From contig NZ_CP095501.1 in NCBI RefSeq assembly GCF_023100725.1, forward strand, positions 3,286,001-3,350,000: a stretch of DNA of 64,000 nt, given 5' to 3'. Position numbers and translations under genes: made by a program. Under the pieces are notes generated by a model. It did not search any database. It was not told the DNA's origin and saw nothing but the letters and a program-made list of their open reading frames with translations. Shown piece after piece: positions 43,870 to 50,449 of this stretch (positions within the stretch are counted from its first letter, which is position 1; the number at the start of each line of letters is the position of its first letter). Origin of the DNA: Arthrobacter antioxidans (GTDB taxonomy: Bacteria > Actinomycetota > Actinomycetes > Actinomycetales > Micrococcaceae).

Positions 43870-44834
43870 TGTCGGCCGGAACCTCGGCCCGCGAGGGGTC
43901 CACCGGCGACACCCAGGGGCTGTCCCCTCCGGTGGCCACCTCCGCGGCGAGGCCGGGCCATGGTACGGTTCGGCGGCGCACCCTCGCCTCCTACGGCTTC
44001 CTCGGGCCCAATCTCGTGCTGCTCGGGGTCTTCCTCTTCCTGCCCCTGGGCTGGGCCTTCCTGATCAGCTTCCAGGAGTCCAGTGGCTTCGGAGCGAGCG
44101 GGTGGGTGGGGCTGCAGAACTACCAGCGGCTCGTCACCGATCCCACCTTCTGGCAGTCGGCGCTCAACACCGCAGTCTTCACTGTGATCACGGTGCCCTT
44201 GAGCCTCGCCCTCGGACTCGCCCTGGCCGTCCTCATGAACTCCGTCCTTCCGGGACGCAGGCTCTTCCGCACCCTCATCTACCTGCCCATGGTCATCTCG
44301 GGGGTCGCCACCGCGCTCATGGGGGTACTGCTCTTCGACGAGGCGACGGGCATCATCAACAAGCTGCTACGCGAGGGCGGGCTGGCGACCATCCCCTGGC
44401 AGTCGCAAGGTTCTGCGGCGTTCGCCTCGATCGTCCTGGTGACACTGTGGATCCGAGTCGGGTTCAACATGGTCATCTACCTCGCCGGGTTGCAGAGCAT
44501 CTCCCCGGAGCTCTACGAAGCGGCGAAACTGGAGGGCGCCAGTTCCTGGCAGCAGTTCCGCTACCTCACGGTGCCGCTCGTCGGCCCGTCCACCTTCTTC
44601 CTGCTGATCATGGACGTCATCTACTCCTTCCAGGTCTTCGACACCATCTTCGTCATGACCGGGGGAGGTCCCGGCCGGTCGACGTCGGTGCTCGTCACCT
44701 ACGCCTACGAGAACGGCTTCGTCACCCGCGATCAGAGCTACGCGGCGGCCATCGGCATCGTCATCTTCCTGCTCACCCTCGCTTTCACGGCCCTCCAGTG
44801 GCGAGGCAACCGCACCCGCGACACCACCGGATAG
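43869..44834 (+). CDS. Sugar ABC transporter permease, MalF/UgpA type
   Basis: This 321-residue permease has a 38-residue cytoplasmic N-terminus and six helices. The EAA loop reads YEAAKLEGASSWQQF near residue 217. It overlaps the binding-protein stop by one base and no hairpin separates them, unlike the other two importers of the window. It lacks the P2 domain of the MalF at 21890. An ATPase is not encoded nearby. Confidence 0.93.
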   Translation: MSAGTSAREGSTGDTQGLSPPVATSAARPGHGTVRRRTLASYGFLGPNLVLLGVFLFLPLGWAFLISFQESSGFGASGWVGLQNYQRLVTDPTFWQSALNTAVFTVITVPLSLALGLALAVLMNSVLPGRRLFRTLIYLPMVISGVATALMGVLLFDEATGIINKLLREGGLATIPWQSQGSAAFASIVLVTLWIRVGFNMVIYLAGLQSISPELYEAAKLEGASSWQQFRYLTVPLVGPSTFFLLIMDVIYSFQVFDTIFVMTGGGPGRSTSVLVTYAYENGFVTRDQSYAAAIGIVIFLLTLAFTALQWRGNRTRDTTG

Positions 44835-44876
44835 CTCGGCTCGACCCGGCCGGCACCGGTCGGCAGGTTCGATCGA

Positions 44877-44903
44877 CCACGACAGCCCACGACAGCCCAC
44901 GAG
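44877..44903. repeat. Short direct repeats between the two permease genes
   Basis: CCACGACAGC occurs twice in tandem with a partial third copy (CCACGAGG) in the gap before the second permease. The third copy runs into the ribosome-binding region. No function is evident. Confidence 0.8.
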
Positions 44904-44915
44904 GACAGGATTCCC

Positions 44916-45836
44916 ATGGCGCACCCACTCTCCCCCAGGGGCGGCAACCAGGCGACGCGCCCCGTCGGTCCCACCAGCGGGCCCGACGGCTTCGTCCCGC
45001 GCGTCAAGCGGGTCTCGCCCGCGCAGCGTGCCTCCGCCGCGGCCCGCCTGGTGACCGCCGTCATCGTCGGCCTGATCATGATGTTCCCGCTGTACTGGAT
45101 GGTCACCCTCGCCTTCTCCCCGAACACCGATGTCTTCAGCCGCGAGCTGCGCATCTGGCCCTCCGAGTGGTCGCTCGAGAATTTCCGCACCATTTTCAGC
45201 CGCTTCCCGACGGCCACCTGGTTCGGCAACTCCGTGGTCATCACCGTGATCGTCACGGCCCTCACCGTGACCGTGAACCTGCTGGCCGGCTACGCCTTCG
45301 CGAAGCTCGACTTCCGAGGCAAGGGTGCGATCTTCCTGCTGGTGCTGAGCACGATGATGGTTCCCGTCCAGGTCCTGATGGTGGCGCAGTTCCGTCTCGT
45401 CACGGAACTCGGGATCTACGGCACGTTCTGGGCGGTCATCCTCCCGTCGTCCGCCTCCGCGTTCGGAATCTTCCTCGCCCGCCAGTTCATCATCGCCATT
45501 CCCGACGAACTCATCGAGGCAGCCAAGGTCGACGGCGCGGGCACCATCCGGATCTTCCTGCAGATCGTCCTGCCGCTGTGCAAACCACTGATCGCCGTAC
45601 TCGTGCTCCTCACCGTGATGTACCAGTGGAACGACTTCGCCTGGCCGCTCATCGCACTCAAGGACAGCCAACTCTTCACCCTTCCGATCGGCCTGCTGTA
45701 TCTGAGAGGGCAATACGGAGCCGACTACGGCGCCATCATGGCCCTGGCCCTTGTGTCCATCACGCCGATCGTCCTCATGTTCCTCGCCTTCCAGAAATAC
45801 TTCGTGCAGGGCCTGGCGCGCAGCGGCATCCGGTAG
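44916..45836 (+). CDS. Sugar ABC transporter permease, MalG/UgpE type
   Basis: This 306-residue permease has six helices after a 45-residue N-terminus and the EAA loop IEAAKVDGAGTIRIF near residue 206. FPLYWMVTLAFSPNTDVF is typical of the MalG/UgpE group. The start ATG follows AGGACAGG at a moderate distance, 81 bases after the first permease. It completes a binding protein-permease-permease unit lacking an ATPase, which in these bacteria is normally supplied by MsiK. Confidence 0.93.
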   Translation: MAHPLSPRGGNQATRPVGPTSGPDGFVPRVKRVSPAQRASAAARLVTAVIVGLIMMFPLYWMVTLAFSPNTDVFSRELRIWPSEWSLENFRTIFSRFPTATWFGNSVVITVIVTALTVTVNLLAGYAFAKLDFRGKGAIFLLVLSTMMVPVQVLMVAQFRLVTELGIYGTFWAVILPSSASAFGIFLARQFIIAIPDELIEAAKVDGAGTIRIFLQIVLPLCKPLIAVLVLLTVMYQWNDFAWPLIALKDSQLFTLPIGLLYLRGQYGADYGAIMALALVSITPIVLMFLAFQKYFVQGLARSGIR

Positions 45837-45873
45837 CGGGCGCAGGAGTAGCCCCGCGCCGCGCCGGCCCACC

Positions 45874-45887
45874 GTAGCGCGCGCTAC
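45874..45887. terminator. Palindrome at convergent gene ends
   Basis: GTAGCGCGCGCTAC is a perfect 14-bp palindrome that includes the argO stop codon, in the 47-base gap between the convergent importer operon and argO. It may act as a weak two-way terminator. Confidence 0.4.
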
Positions 45888-46489
45888 CGCAGGATCAGGA
45901 GCACGGCCAGCAGGAGCATGACGGCGGCGATCAGCGCATCGAGGACGCGCCAGGCCCACGGGCGGGCGAAGACGGGGGCGAGGAAGCGCGCACCCACGCC
46001 GAGCGCCGAGAACCACAGGATGCTGCCGAGGGCGGCGCCGGCGCCGAACCACCACCGGCCCGGCGTGCCGTGCGTGTTCGCGAGTGATCCCAGCAGCAGC
46101 ACGGTGTCCAGGTACACGTGGGGATTGAGCCAGGTCAGGGCGAGGCAGGTCCCGAGCGCGGCACGCCAGGACAGCGTGGCGGGTCCGCCGTCGACGTCGA
46201 GACGCTCCCCCCGGAGCGCCCGCCGCGCCGCGAGGACCGCGTACCCCGCGAGGAAGGCCGCCCCGGCCCACCGCACCACCTCCAGGAGCACGGGGGCCCG
46301 CTCGATCGCAGCTCCCAACCCGCCGACGCCGAGCGCGATCAGGAGGAGGTCCGAGACGGCGCACACCGTCACGACCAGCGCCACGTGGGACCGTCGCAGG
46401 CCCTGGCGCAGCACGAAGGCGTTCTGCGAGCCGATGGCGACGATCAGGGTCAGGCCGGCGGCGAGGCCGGTGGCGGCGGTGGAGATCAC
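45884..46489 (-). CDS. argO: LysE/ArgO-type basic amino acid exporter
   Basis: This 201-residue protein has six helices and the LysE/ArgO signature GLTLIVAIGSQNAFVLRQGL near residues 13-32 and LTWLNPHVYLDTVLLLGS near 120. Members export L-lysine and/or L-arginine. The GTG at 46489 was chosen because it gives the standard length and start (MISTAATGLAAG). It is divergent from a LysR gene of the LysG/ArgP type, with a T-N11-A dyad between the starts, the classical exporter/activator pair. Confidence 0.92.
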   Translation of the reverse strand: MISTAATGLAAGLTLIVAIGSQNAFVLRQGLRRSHVALVVTVCAVSDLLLIALGVGGLGAAIERAPVLLEVVRWAGAAFLAGYAVLAARRALRGERLDVDGGPATLSWRAALGTCLALTWLNPHVYLDTVLLLGSLANTHGTPGRWWFGAGAALGSILWFSALGVGARFLAPVFARPWAWRVLDALIAAVMLLLAVLLILR

Positions 46490-46518
46490 GCACCCCAAGC
46501 TAGGCGTGGCATCGATGG

Positions 46519-46531
46519 TTAGACAAACTAA
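46519..46531. promoter_or_regulatory. LysR-type T-N11-A box between argO and lysG/argP
   Basis: TTAGACAAACTAA is a T-N11-A motif with TTAG/CTAA dyad arms, centred in the 70-base gap between divergent starts. It is the expected binding site of the neighbouring LysR activator. Confidence 0.55.
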
Positions 46532-46559
46532 TTCTACTTCAGCGTGATAAGAGTTGCTT

Positions 46560-47468
46560 ATGAAGTCCGTCGATCCGGGACAGGCCGAGGCTCTTGCGGC
46601 GATCATCGACCAGGGGAGTTTCGAGGCAGCGGCCTCCGCGCTGTCCGTCTCGCCCTCGGCGATCAGCCAGCGGATCCGGGCGCTCGAGGTGGCCGTGGGG
46701 CGCCCCGTCGTCACCCGTACACGCCCCCTCCGCCCCACCGACGCGGGAGAGGCGGTCATCCGCTTCGCCCGCCGGCTCGAACTGCTGTCGGCGGACCTCG
46801 CCACCGAGCTCGACTCCGCCCGGGACGGCCCCCGTCGACGGATCACGATCGTGGTCAACGGCGACTCGCTGCACACGTGGGTCCTGCCGGCCCTCGCCCA
46901 GGTCGCCGGCACCCTGCAACTGGAGATCCTGCGCGAGGACGAGGACTACTCCCTCGAGCTGCTGCGCGACGGCACCGCCTCGGCGGCCATCACCTCCGTG
47001 GCCTCTCCCGTACAGGGGTGCTCCTCGCGGCCGCTCGGCATCATGCGCTACGTGCCGGTCTGTTCCCGGGACTTCCGGGACACCTGGTTCGCCGACGGGG
47101 CGACGCCCGAACGGCTCTCCCTCGCACCCGTGGTCCTCTTCGATCGGAAGGACGACCTCCAGGACCAGTACCTGCGTTCACGCACCCGCCGTGCCGTCGA
47201 CCCGCCGCGCCACTACCTGCCCGCGGCGCAGGAGTTCGCCGACGCGGTCCGCCTCGGCATGGGCTGGGGCCTCGTATCCGAAGCGGAGTTGCGGTCCGAC
47301 CCGCGGGACCTGGTCCGCCTCGACCCGGGAGGCCACGTGGACGTGCCGCTGTACTGGCAGCAGTGGCGCCACGGTTCCACGGCCCTGGCCGCCGTCAGCG
47401 ATGCGGTACTGCGGTCCGCGGCGCTCCTTCTCCGCCCACCCGTGCGGAGGAGCCGACCACGGGGGTGA
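46560..47468 (+). CDS. LysR-family activator, LysG/ArgP type
   Basis: This 302-residue regulator has an N-terminal winged helix (SFEAAASALSVSPSAISQRIRALE, about 21-44) and a periplasmic-binding-like effector domain. PVQGCSSRPLGIMRYVPVCS near 150-170 is characteristic of the ArgP/LysG group, which senses Lys, Arg or His and activates the exporter gene. The ATG at 46560 is two codons after a TTG that could also initiate. Its position opposite argO supports the role. Confidence 0.92.
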   Translation: MKSVDPGQAEALAAIIDQGSFEAAASALSVSPSAISQRIRALEVAVGRPVVTRTRPLRPTDAGEAVIRFARRLELLSADLATELDSARDGPRRRITIVVNGDSLHTWVLPALAQVAGTLQLEILREDEDYSLELLRDGTASAAITSVASPVQGCSSRPLGIMRYVPVCSRDFRDTWFADGATPERLSLAPVVLFDRKDDLQDQYLRSRTRRAVDPPRHYLPAAQEFADAVRLGMGWGLVSEAELRSDPRDLVRLDPGGHVDVPLYWQQWRHGSTALAAVSDAVLRSAALLLRPPVRRSRPRG

Positions 47469-47570
47469 CGCCCTGCACCGGGCGCCGTGACGCCACGGCT
47501 CGACGGTGCTCCCGCTCGTTCACGAAGGCGTCGGTGGGGGTTGCTACTATCGTCGAGCGAGCAGCCGCTC

Positions 47571-47652
47571 GTCGACAAAGGCAAACCCGGTGCGAGCCGG
47601 GGACGCAAAGCCACGGGACCCTCGAGGTCAGCCGGGCCGCCGAAGAGAACAG
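47571..47652 (+). promoter_or_regulatory. Cyclic-di-GMP-I (GEMM) riboswitch
   Basis: The stretch contains the conserved GEMM core: AAAGGCAAACC, a first stem CCCGG-TGCGAG-CCGGG, the invariant GGGACGCAAAGCC, then a second stem (CGGGACC-CTCGA-GGTCAGCCGGG) and a closing GCCG. The spacing of the GCAAACC and GACGCAAAGCC blocks matches the class I c-di-GMP aptamer. It lies 103 bases upstream of the response-regulator start and directly before a 33-codon leader frame. No clear terminator stem follows, so control may be at translation or by anti-sequestration. Confidence 0.88.
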
Positions 47653-47656
47653 GTCC

Positions 47657-47758
47657 ATGGACTATGCCCCGGACACGCGAAGTCCCAACCGTTCCCATAC
47701 CTGCCTGCCGGTACGTGCCGGCCGCCCCGCAGGGTCGTCCCCGGACAACGCGCGATGA
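47657..47758 (+). CDS. Possible 33-residue leader peptide between riboswitch and response regulator
   Basis: An ATG five bases after the riboswitch opens a 33-codon frame (MDYAPDTRSPNRSHTC...), whose TGA overlaps the ATG of the response regulator (ATGA). The response regulator itself has no good ribosome-binding site, so translation of this leader could be required for its expression. The peptide is rich in Arg, Pro and Ser, with no recognised domain. A longer response-regulator frame read across the riboswitch seems less likely. The call rests on position alone. Confidence 0.4.
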   Translation: MDYAPDTRSPNRSHTCLPVRAGRPAGSSPDNAR

Positions 47759-48558
47759 CTAGCTCCGCGCCCGGCGATCGCCGGGGCGCCGTGGTCATCG
47801 AGGACGATCTCGACATCCGGAACCTGGTGTGTGCCGTCCTCGAGCAGGGCGGCTTCGTGGTCAGCAGTGCGACCACCGGGCGCGAGGGCGTCGACGTGAT
47901 CCGGCAGCAGCATCCCATGGTGGTGACCCTGGACATCGGGCTCCCCGATATCGACGGGTACGAGGTCCTGCGGCGGATCCGCAACACCACCGACTGCTAC
48001 GTGATCGTGCTCAGCGGCCACAGCGACGAGATGGACATCCTCACCGCGCTCCAGGCAGGGGCCGACGACTACGTCCTGAAGCCGTTCAGGCCCCGCGAGC
48101 TGCGGGCCCGCATCGACGCGATGCTCCGCAGGCCCCGCATCGGCCAGAACGCCCAGCACCCGCCGAGCCGGCCTGCGGCGCCCGCTGCACCCGCCCCGAC
48201 CGACGACGTGCCGGTGAAGTCCGCCAACGTCCTGCGGAACGGCGGCATCACGGTGGACGGCGACGCACGCATCGCCAGCTGCGCCGGCGTGGAACTGCCG
48301 CTCACGAAGACCGAATTCAACCTGCTGTACGAGCTGATGCAGGGCAACGGGGCCGTCCGGACCAAGGAGGAGCTGGTCCGCGTGTCCCGGGGCGGGGACT
48401 ACCGGGGGTACAACTTCGTCAGCCGCACGGACGAGCGGGCCATCGAGGTGCACATCGCGAATCTCCGCCAGAAGCTGGCACGCGTGGACGGCGGCCCGGA
48501 ACTCATCACGACGGTGCGGGGCGTGGGGTTCCGCGTCGTGCCCCGGGCCACGGACTAG
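47755..48558 (+). CDS. OmpR-type response regulator under c-di-GMP riboswitch
   Basis: This 267-residue two-domain regulator has a receiver (about 10-125) with acidic pocket E16-D17-D18, phosphoacceptor D60, switch S87 and K109. A Pro/Ala linker (about 130-155) leads to a winged-helix DNA-binding domain (about 165-262) with LTKTEFNLLYELM and ERAIEVHIANLRQKL. No sensor kinase gene is adjacent. The mRNA carries a class I c-di-GMP aptamer, so its level should depend on this second messenger. Its stop overlaps the end of a convergent gene by four bases. Targets are unknown. Confidence 0.92.
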   Translation: MTSSAPGDRRGAVVIEDDLDIRNLVCAVLEQGGFVVSSATTGREGVDVIRQQHPMVVTLDIGLPDIDGYEVLRRIRNTTDCYVIVLSGHSDEMDILTALQAGADDYVLKPFRPRELRARIDAMLRRPRIGQNAQHPPSRPAAPAAPAPTDDVPVKSANVLRNGGITVDGDARIASCAGVELPLTKTEFNLLYELMQGNGAVRTKEELVRVSRGGDYRGYNFVSRTDERAIEVHIANLRQKLARVDGGPELITTVRGVGFRVVPRATD

Positions 48559-49043
48559 ACCGGGACCGTCGACGGCTCAGGGTTCTCCGGGTAGCCCGCC
48601 CGCAGTTCCCCGAGCGTGTCCGCGGCGCACGCGCGCAGCGGGGCGACCGCGCGCCGGGCGCCGTCGAGGTCGTCGGCGGTGATCATGCCGTGGACTGCAC
48701 GTGCCGCCTGGTTGAGGCGCACCGCGCCCACCATCATGGCCGACGTCGTCACGCTGAGGACGGCGTCCTCGGCGCCCGTGGCATCGCCGGCCTCGATCCC
48801 CCGCTCCAACCGCTCGAGCTTTCCCTCGAGCGTCGCGGAGAAGTCCCGTGCGAACCGGTGGACGACGGCGGGGTCGGAGAAGTCCCGCACCATGTCCGCG
48901 AGGACCGTGGGATCGACGAGGGGCGCCGCTGTCCGCGGGGCATCGGCGGACGGGGCGGCATCGTGGGAGAGAGGTGCCGCGCCGTCCACCGGGGACGGGC
49001 CCTGATACTGGTCAGGGCCTGACGGAGTCGAAGGTAGGGGCAC
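48555..49043 (-). CDS. HPt-like protein lacking the phosphorylatable histidine
   Basis: This 162-residue protein has a disordered Pro/Ala-rich N-terminus (about 1-42) and a four-helix HPt-like domain (about 45-150). The helix that normally reads HxLKGSA...GA has SAMMVGAVRLNQAARAVH at 101-118, but the histidine position is Leu96 and the following Lys is Thr. It therefore cannot accept phosphate in the usual way and may be a decoy or inhibitor. It converges with the response regulator, their stop codons overlapping by four bases. The pairing is suggestive only. Confidence 0.65.
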   Translation of the reverse strand: MPLPSTPSGPDQYQGPSPVDGAAPLSHDAAPSADAPRTAAPLVDPTVLADMVRDFSDPAVVHRFARDFSATLEGKLERLERGIEAGDATGAEDAVLSVTTSAMMVGAVRLNQAARAVHGMITADDLDGARRAVAPLRACAADTLGELRAGYPENPEPSTVPV

Positions 49044-49210
49044 CGTCCAAGCCTAGCGACGGCGGGTGGGCGGCGCGCGCCTGCACGGAGTTCTTGCGCA
49101 AAGCTTGCGCTCGAGCATGCCGTTTGCCGACATGACTGCTGCGCTTCACCATCCCGCCACCCGGCGCCGGTCGGTGTCGCGGGCCCCGGGCCTCCTGGTC
49201 CGCCCTCCGC

Positions 49211-49471
49211 TCAGGCCTTCCACTCCGGCCGGTAGCCGCCGTGGCCGGCCCACGGCCCGGCGAGCAGCTTCAGCACGCTCGAGCCGTGGGGCTCACCGAG
49301 ATCGGACAGCGCGAACTGCAGGAGCCGTCGCTTGGCCTCGCATTCGGACAGGACCCGCGCGGGCTCGTACCAGCCGCGCGCACCCCACACTTCTTCGGGG
49401 AGGGTGCCCGTGCGGGCTGCTTTCTCGTCCTCGGTGATGCGGGCGTCGAGGAAGGCGGCGATCTCATTCAT
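49211..49471 (-). CDS. DUF6221-like small protein
   Basis: This 86-residue protein begins MNEIAAFLDARITEDEKAA, continues with WYEPARVLSECEAKRRLLQ, and ends AGHGGYRPEWKA. The pattern is that of DUF6221, a small family frequent in actinobacteria and of unknown function. The ATG at 49471 lies ten bases after the stop of the upstream kinase-like gene on the same strand, so they probably share a transcript. The 167-base stretch 49044-49210 beyond it holds nothing recognisable. Confidence 0.8.
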   Translation of the reverse strand: MNEIAAFLDARITEDEKAARTGTLPEEVWGARGWYEPARVLSECEAKRRLLQFALSDLGEPHGSSVLKLLAGPWAGHGGYRPEWKA

Positions 49472-49481
49472 ACCTGGAACC

Positions 49482-50213
49482 CTATCGAGCAGGAGCAGCG
49501 GCACCGTCCACCCCACGCGCAGGGCGGCCCGCCGTCGAATGCCGCCTCCCGGGGAGGCAGGTGCTGCCGGTTGCGTCCGCTGGCATCAGGCGCTGCGCCC
49601 CTCCCACGACGATCTCCTCGAGCTCATCGAGGACGGCGAGCAGCGACCCGTCGGCATCCACGCGCCGGAAGCCGCCGAATTCGGGGAGCCCGAGGTAGCC
49701 GTCGCGGTAGGCCCGGAGGTCGTCGACACGTTCGGTGTCCGTCCCCCGCTCGACGATCCGGCGGACGGCCTCCTCCGGGCTGACGTCGAGGAACACGACG
49801 ATGTCCGCCGCCGGCAGCACCCGCGTCAGCGCGGTGAGGAACGTGCCGCGCGGCAGTCCCCGGGTGGAACGCAGCGCCTGCTGGCAGTGCAGATGCCGGT
49901 CCATGATGACGACCCCGTCGAACCGGCGGGCCCGCAGGTGGTTGGCCACCACGTTGACCACCCGCACCGCCGACTCCAGGAGGTCGAGGATCCGGGGCGG
50001 AACGGCGAGTCCGAACCGCGCGGTCCACGCCGTCATGGTGCGCCGCCCCGAAGGGTTGGCGAGGACCATCGTGGGCGTCGTCGTTCCGAGGAGCCCGCCG
50101 AGCGCGGAGGCCGCCGTCGTCTTGCCCGCGCCGTCGATGCCCACCAGGGCGACGACGAAGCGACGCTCCTGAGGGCGGGAGCGCCTGTCGTCGGGTTCCA
50201 TGCGGGAAGTCAT
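49482..50213 (-). CDS. Thymidylate-kinase-like P-loop protein
   Basis: This 243-residue protein has a Walker A loop ALVGIDGAGKTTAA (about 22-35), a DRHLHCQQALRSTRG segment like the DR-motif of thymidylate kinases, and VVFLDVSPEEAVRRIVERG like their lid-proximal strand. The substrate-binding details differ from Tmk, and polyphosphate- or glycan-linked dTMP-kinase-like proteins are alternatives. Two ATGs compete (50213, 50201). A TATAAC element just upstream would place the transcript start almost at the first ATG, so the mRNA may be leaderless. Confidence 0.75.
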   Translation of the reverse strand: MTSRMEPDDRRSRPQERRFVVALVGIDGAGKTTAASALGGLLGTTTPTMVLANPSGRRTMTAWTARFGLAVPPRILDLLESAVRVVNVVANHLRARRFDGVVIMDRHLHCQQALRSTRGLPRGTFLTALTRVLPAADIVVFLDVSPEEAVRRIVERGTDTERVDDLRAYRDGYLGLPEFGGFRRVDADGSLLAVLDELEEIVVGGAQRLMPADATGSTCLPGRRHSTAGRPARGVDGAAAPAR

Positions 50214-50414
50214 CCCTCCGTTATACGGGCACATGCTAGGAGTGCTCCCTGCCCGCGATGTGCAGGGGCTGTGAAACGGGCAGGTCCACGCGGCACCGAC
50301 CGCGGCCGGAGGGTCACGGGCGGACGATGCGGTCGGCATCCGCACCCCTCGTCGTGCACGTGGGGCGGGTTCCGCCGTCGGACACCGACCGGAGCTGCGC
50401 GCCCGGCCCGCGCA

Positions 50415-50439
50415 CGCCCGGGCCCGCGGGACCCGGGCG
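50415..50439 (-). terminator. Hairpin after the MMPL gene
   Basis: CGCCCGGG and CCCGGGCG form an eight-pair stem around nine bases, 11 bases after the MMPL stop on the minus strand. The rest of the 236-base gap (50214-50449) shows no gene. Confidence 0.5.
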
Positions 50440-50449
50440 CGCCCTGCGG

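Noticed and set aside
47571..47652. Cobalamin or other riboswitch in place of GEMM
   Set aside because: The GCAAACC and GGGACGCAAAGCC blocks with their spacing fit class I c-di-GMP aptamers. No B12-box was found.
47506..47754. Upstream extension of the response-regulator frame by 83 codons
   Set aside because: The extension reads through the c-di-GMP riboswitch, and the receiver domain is already complete from 47755.
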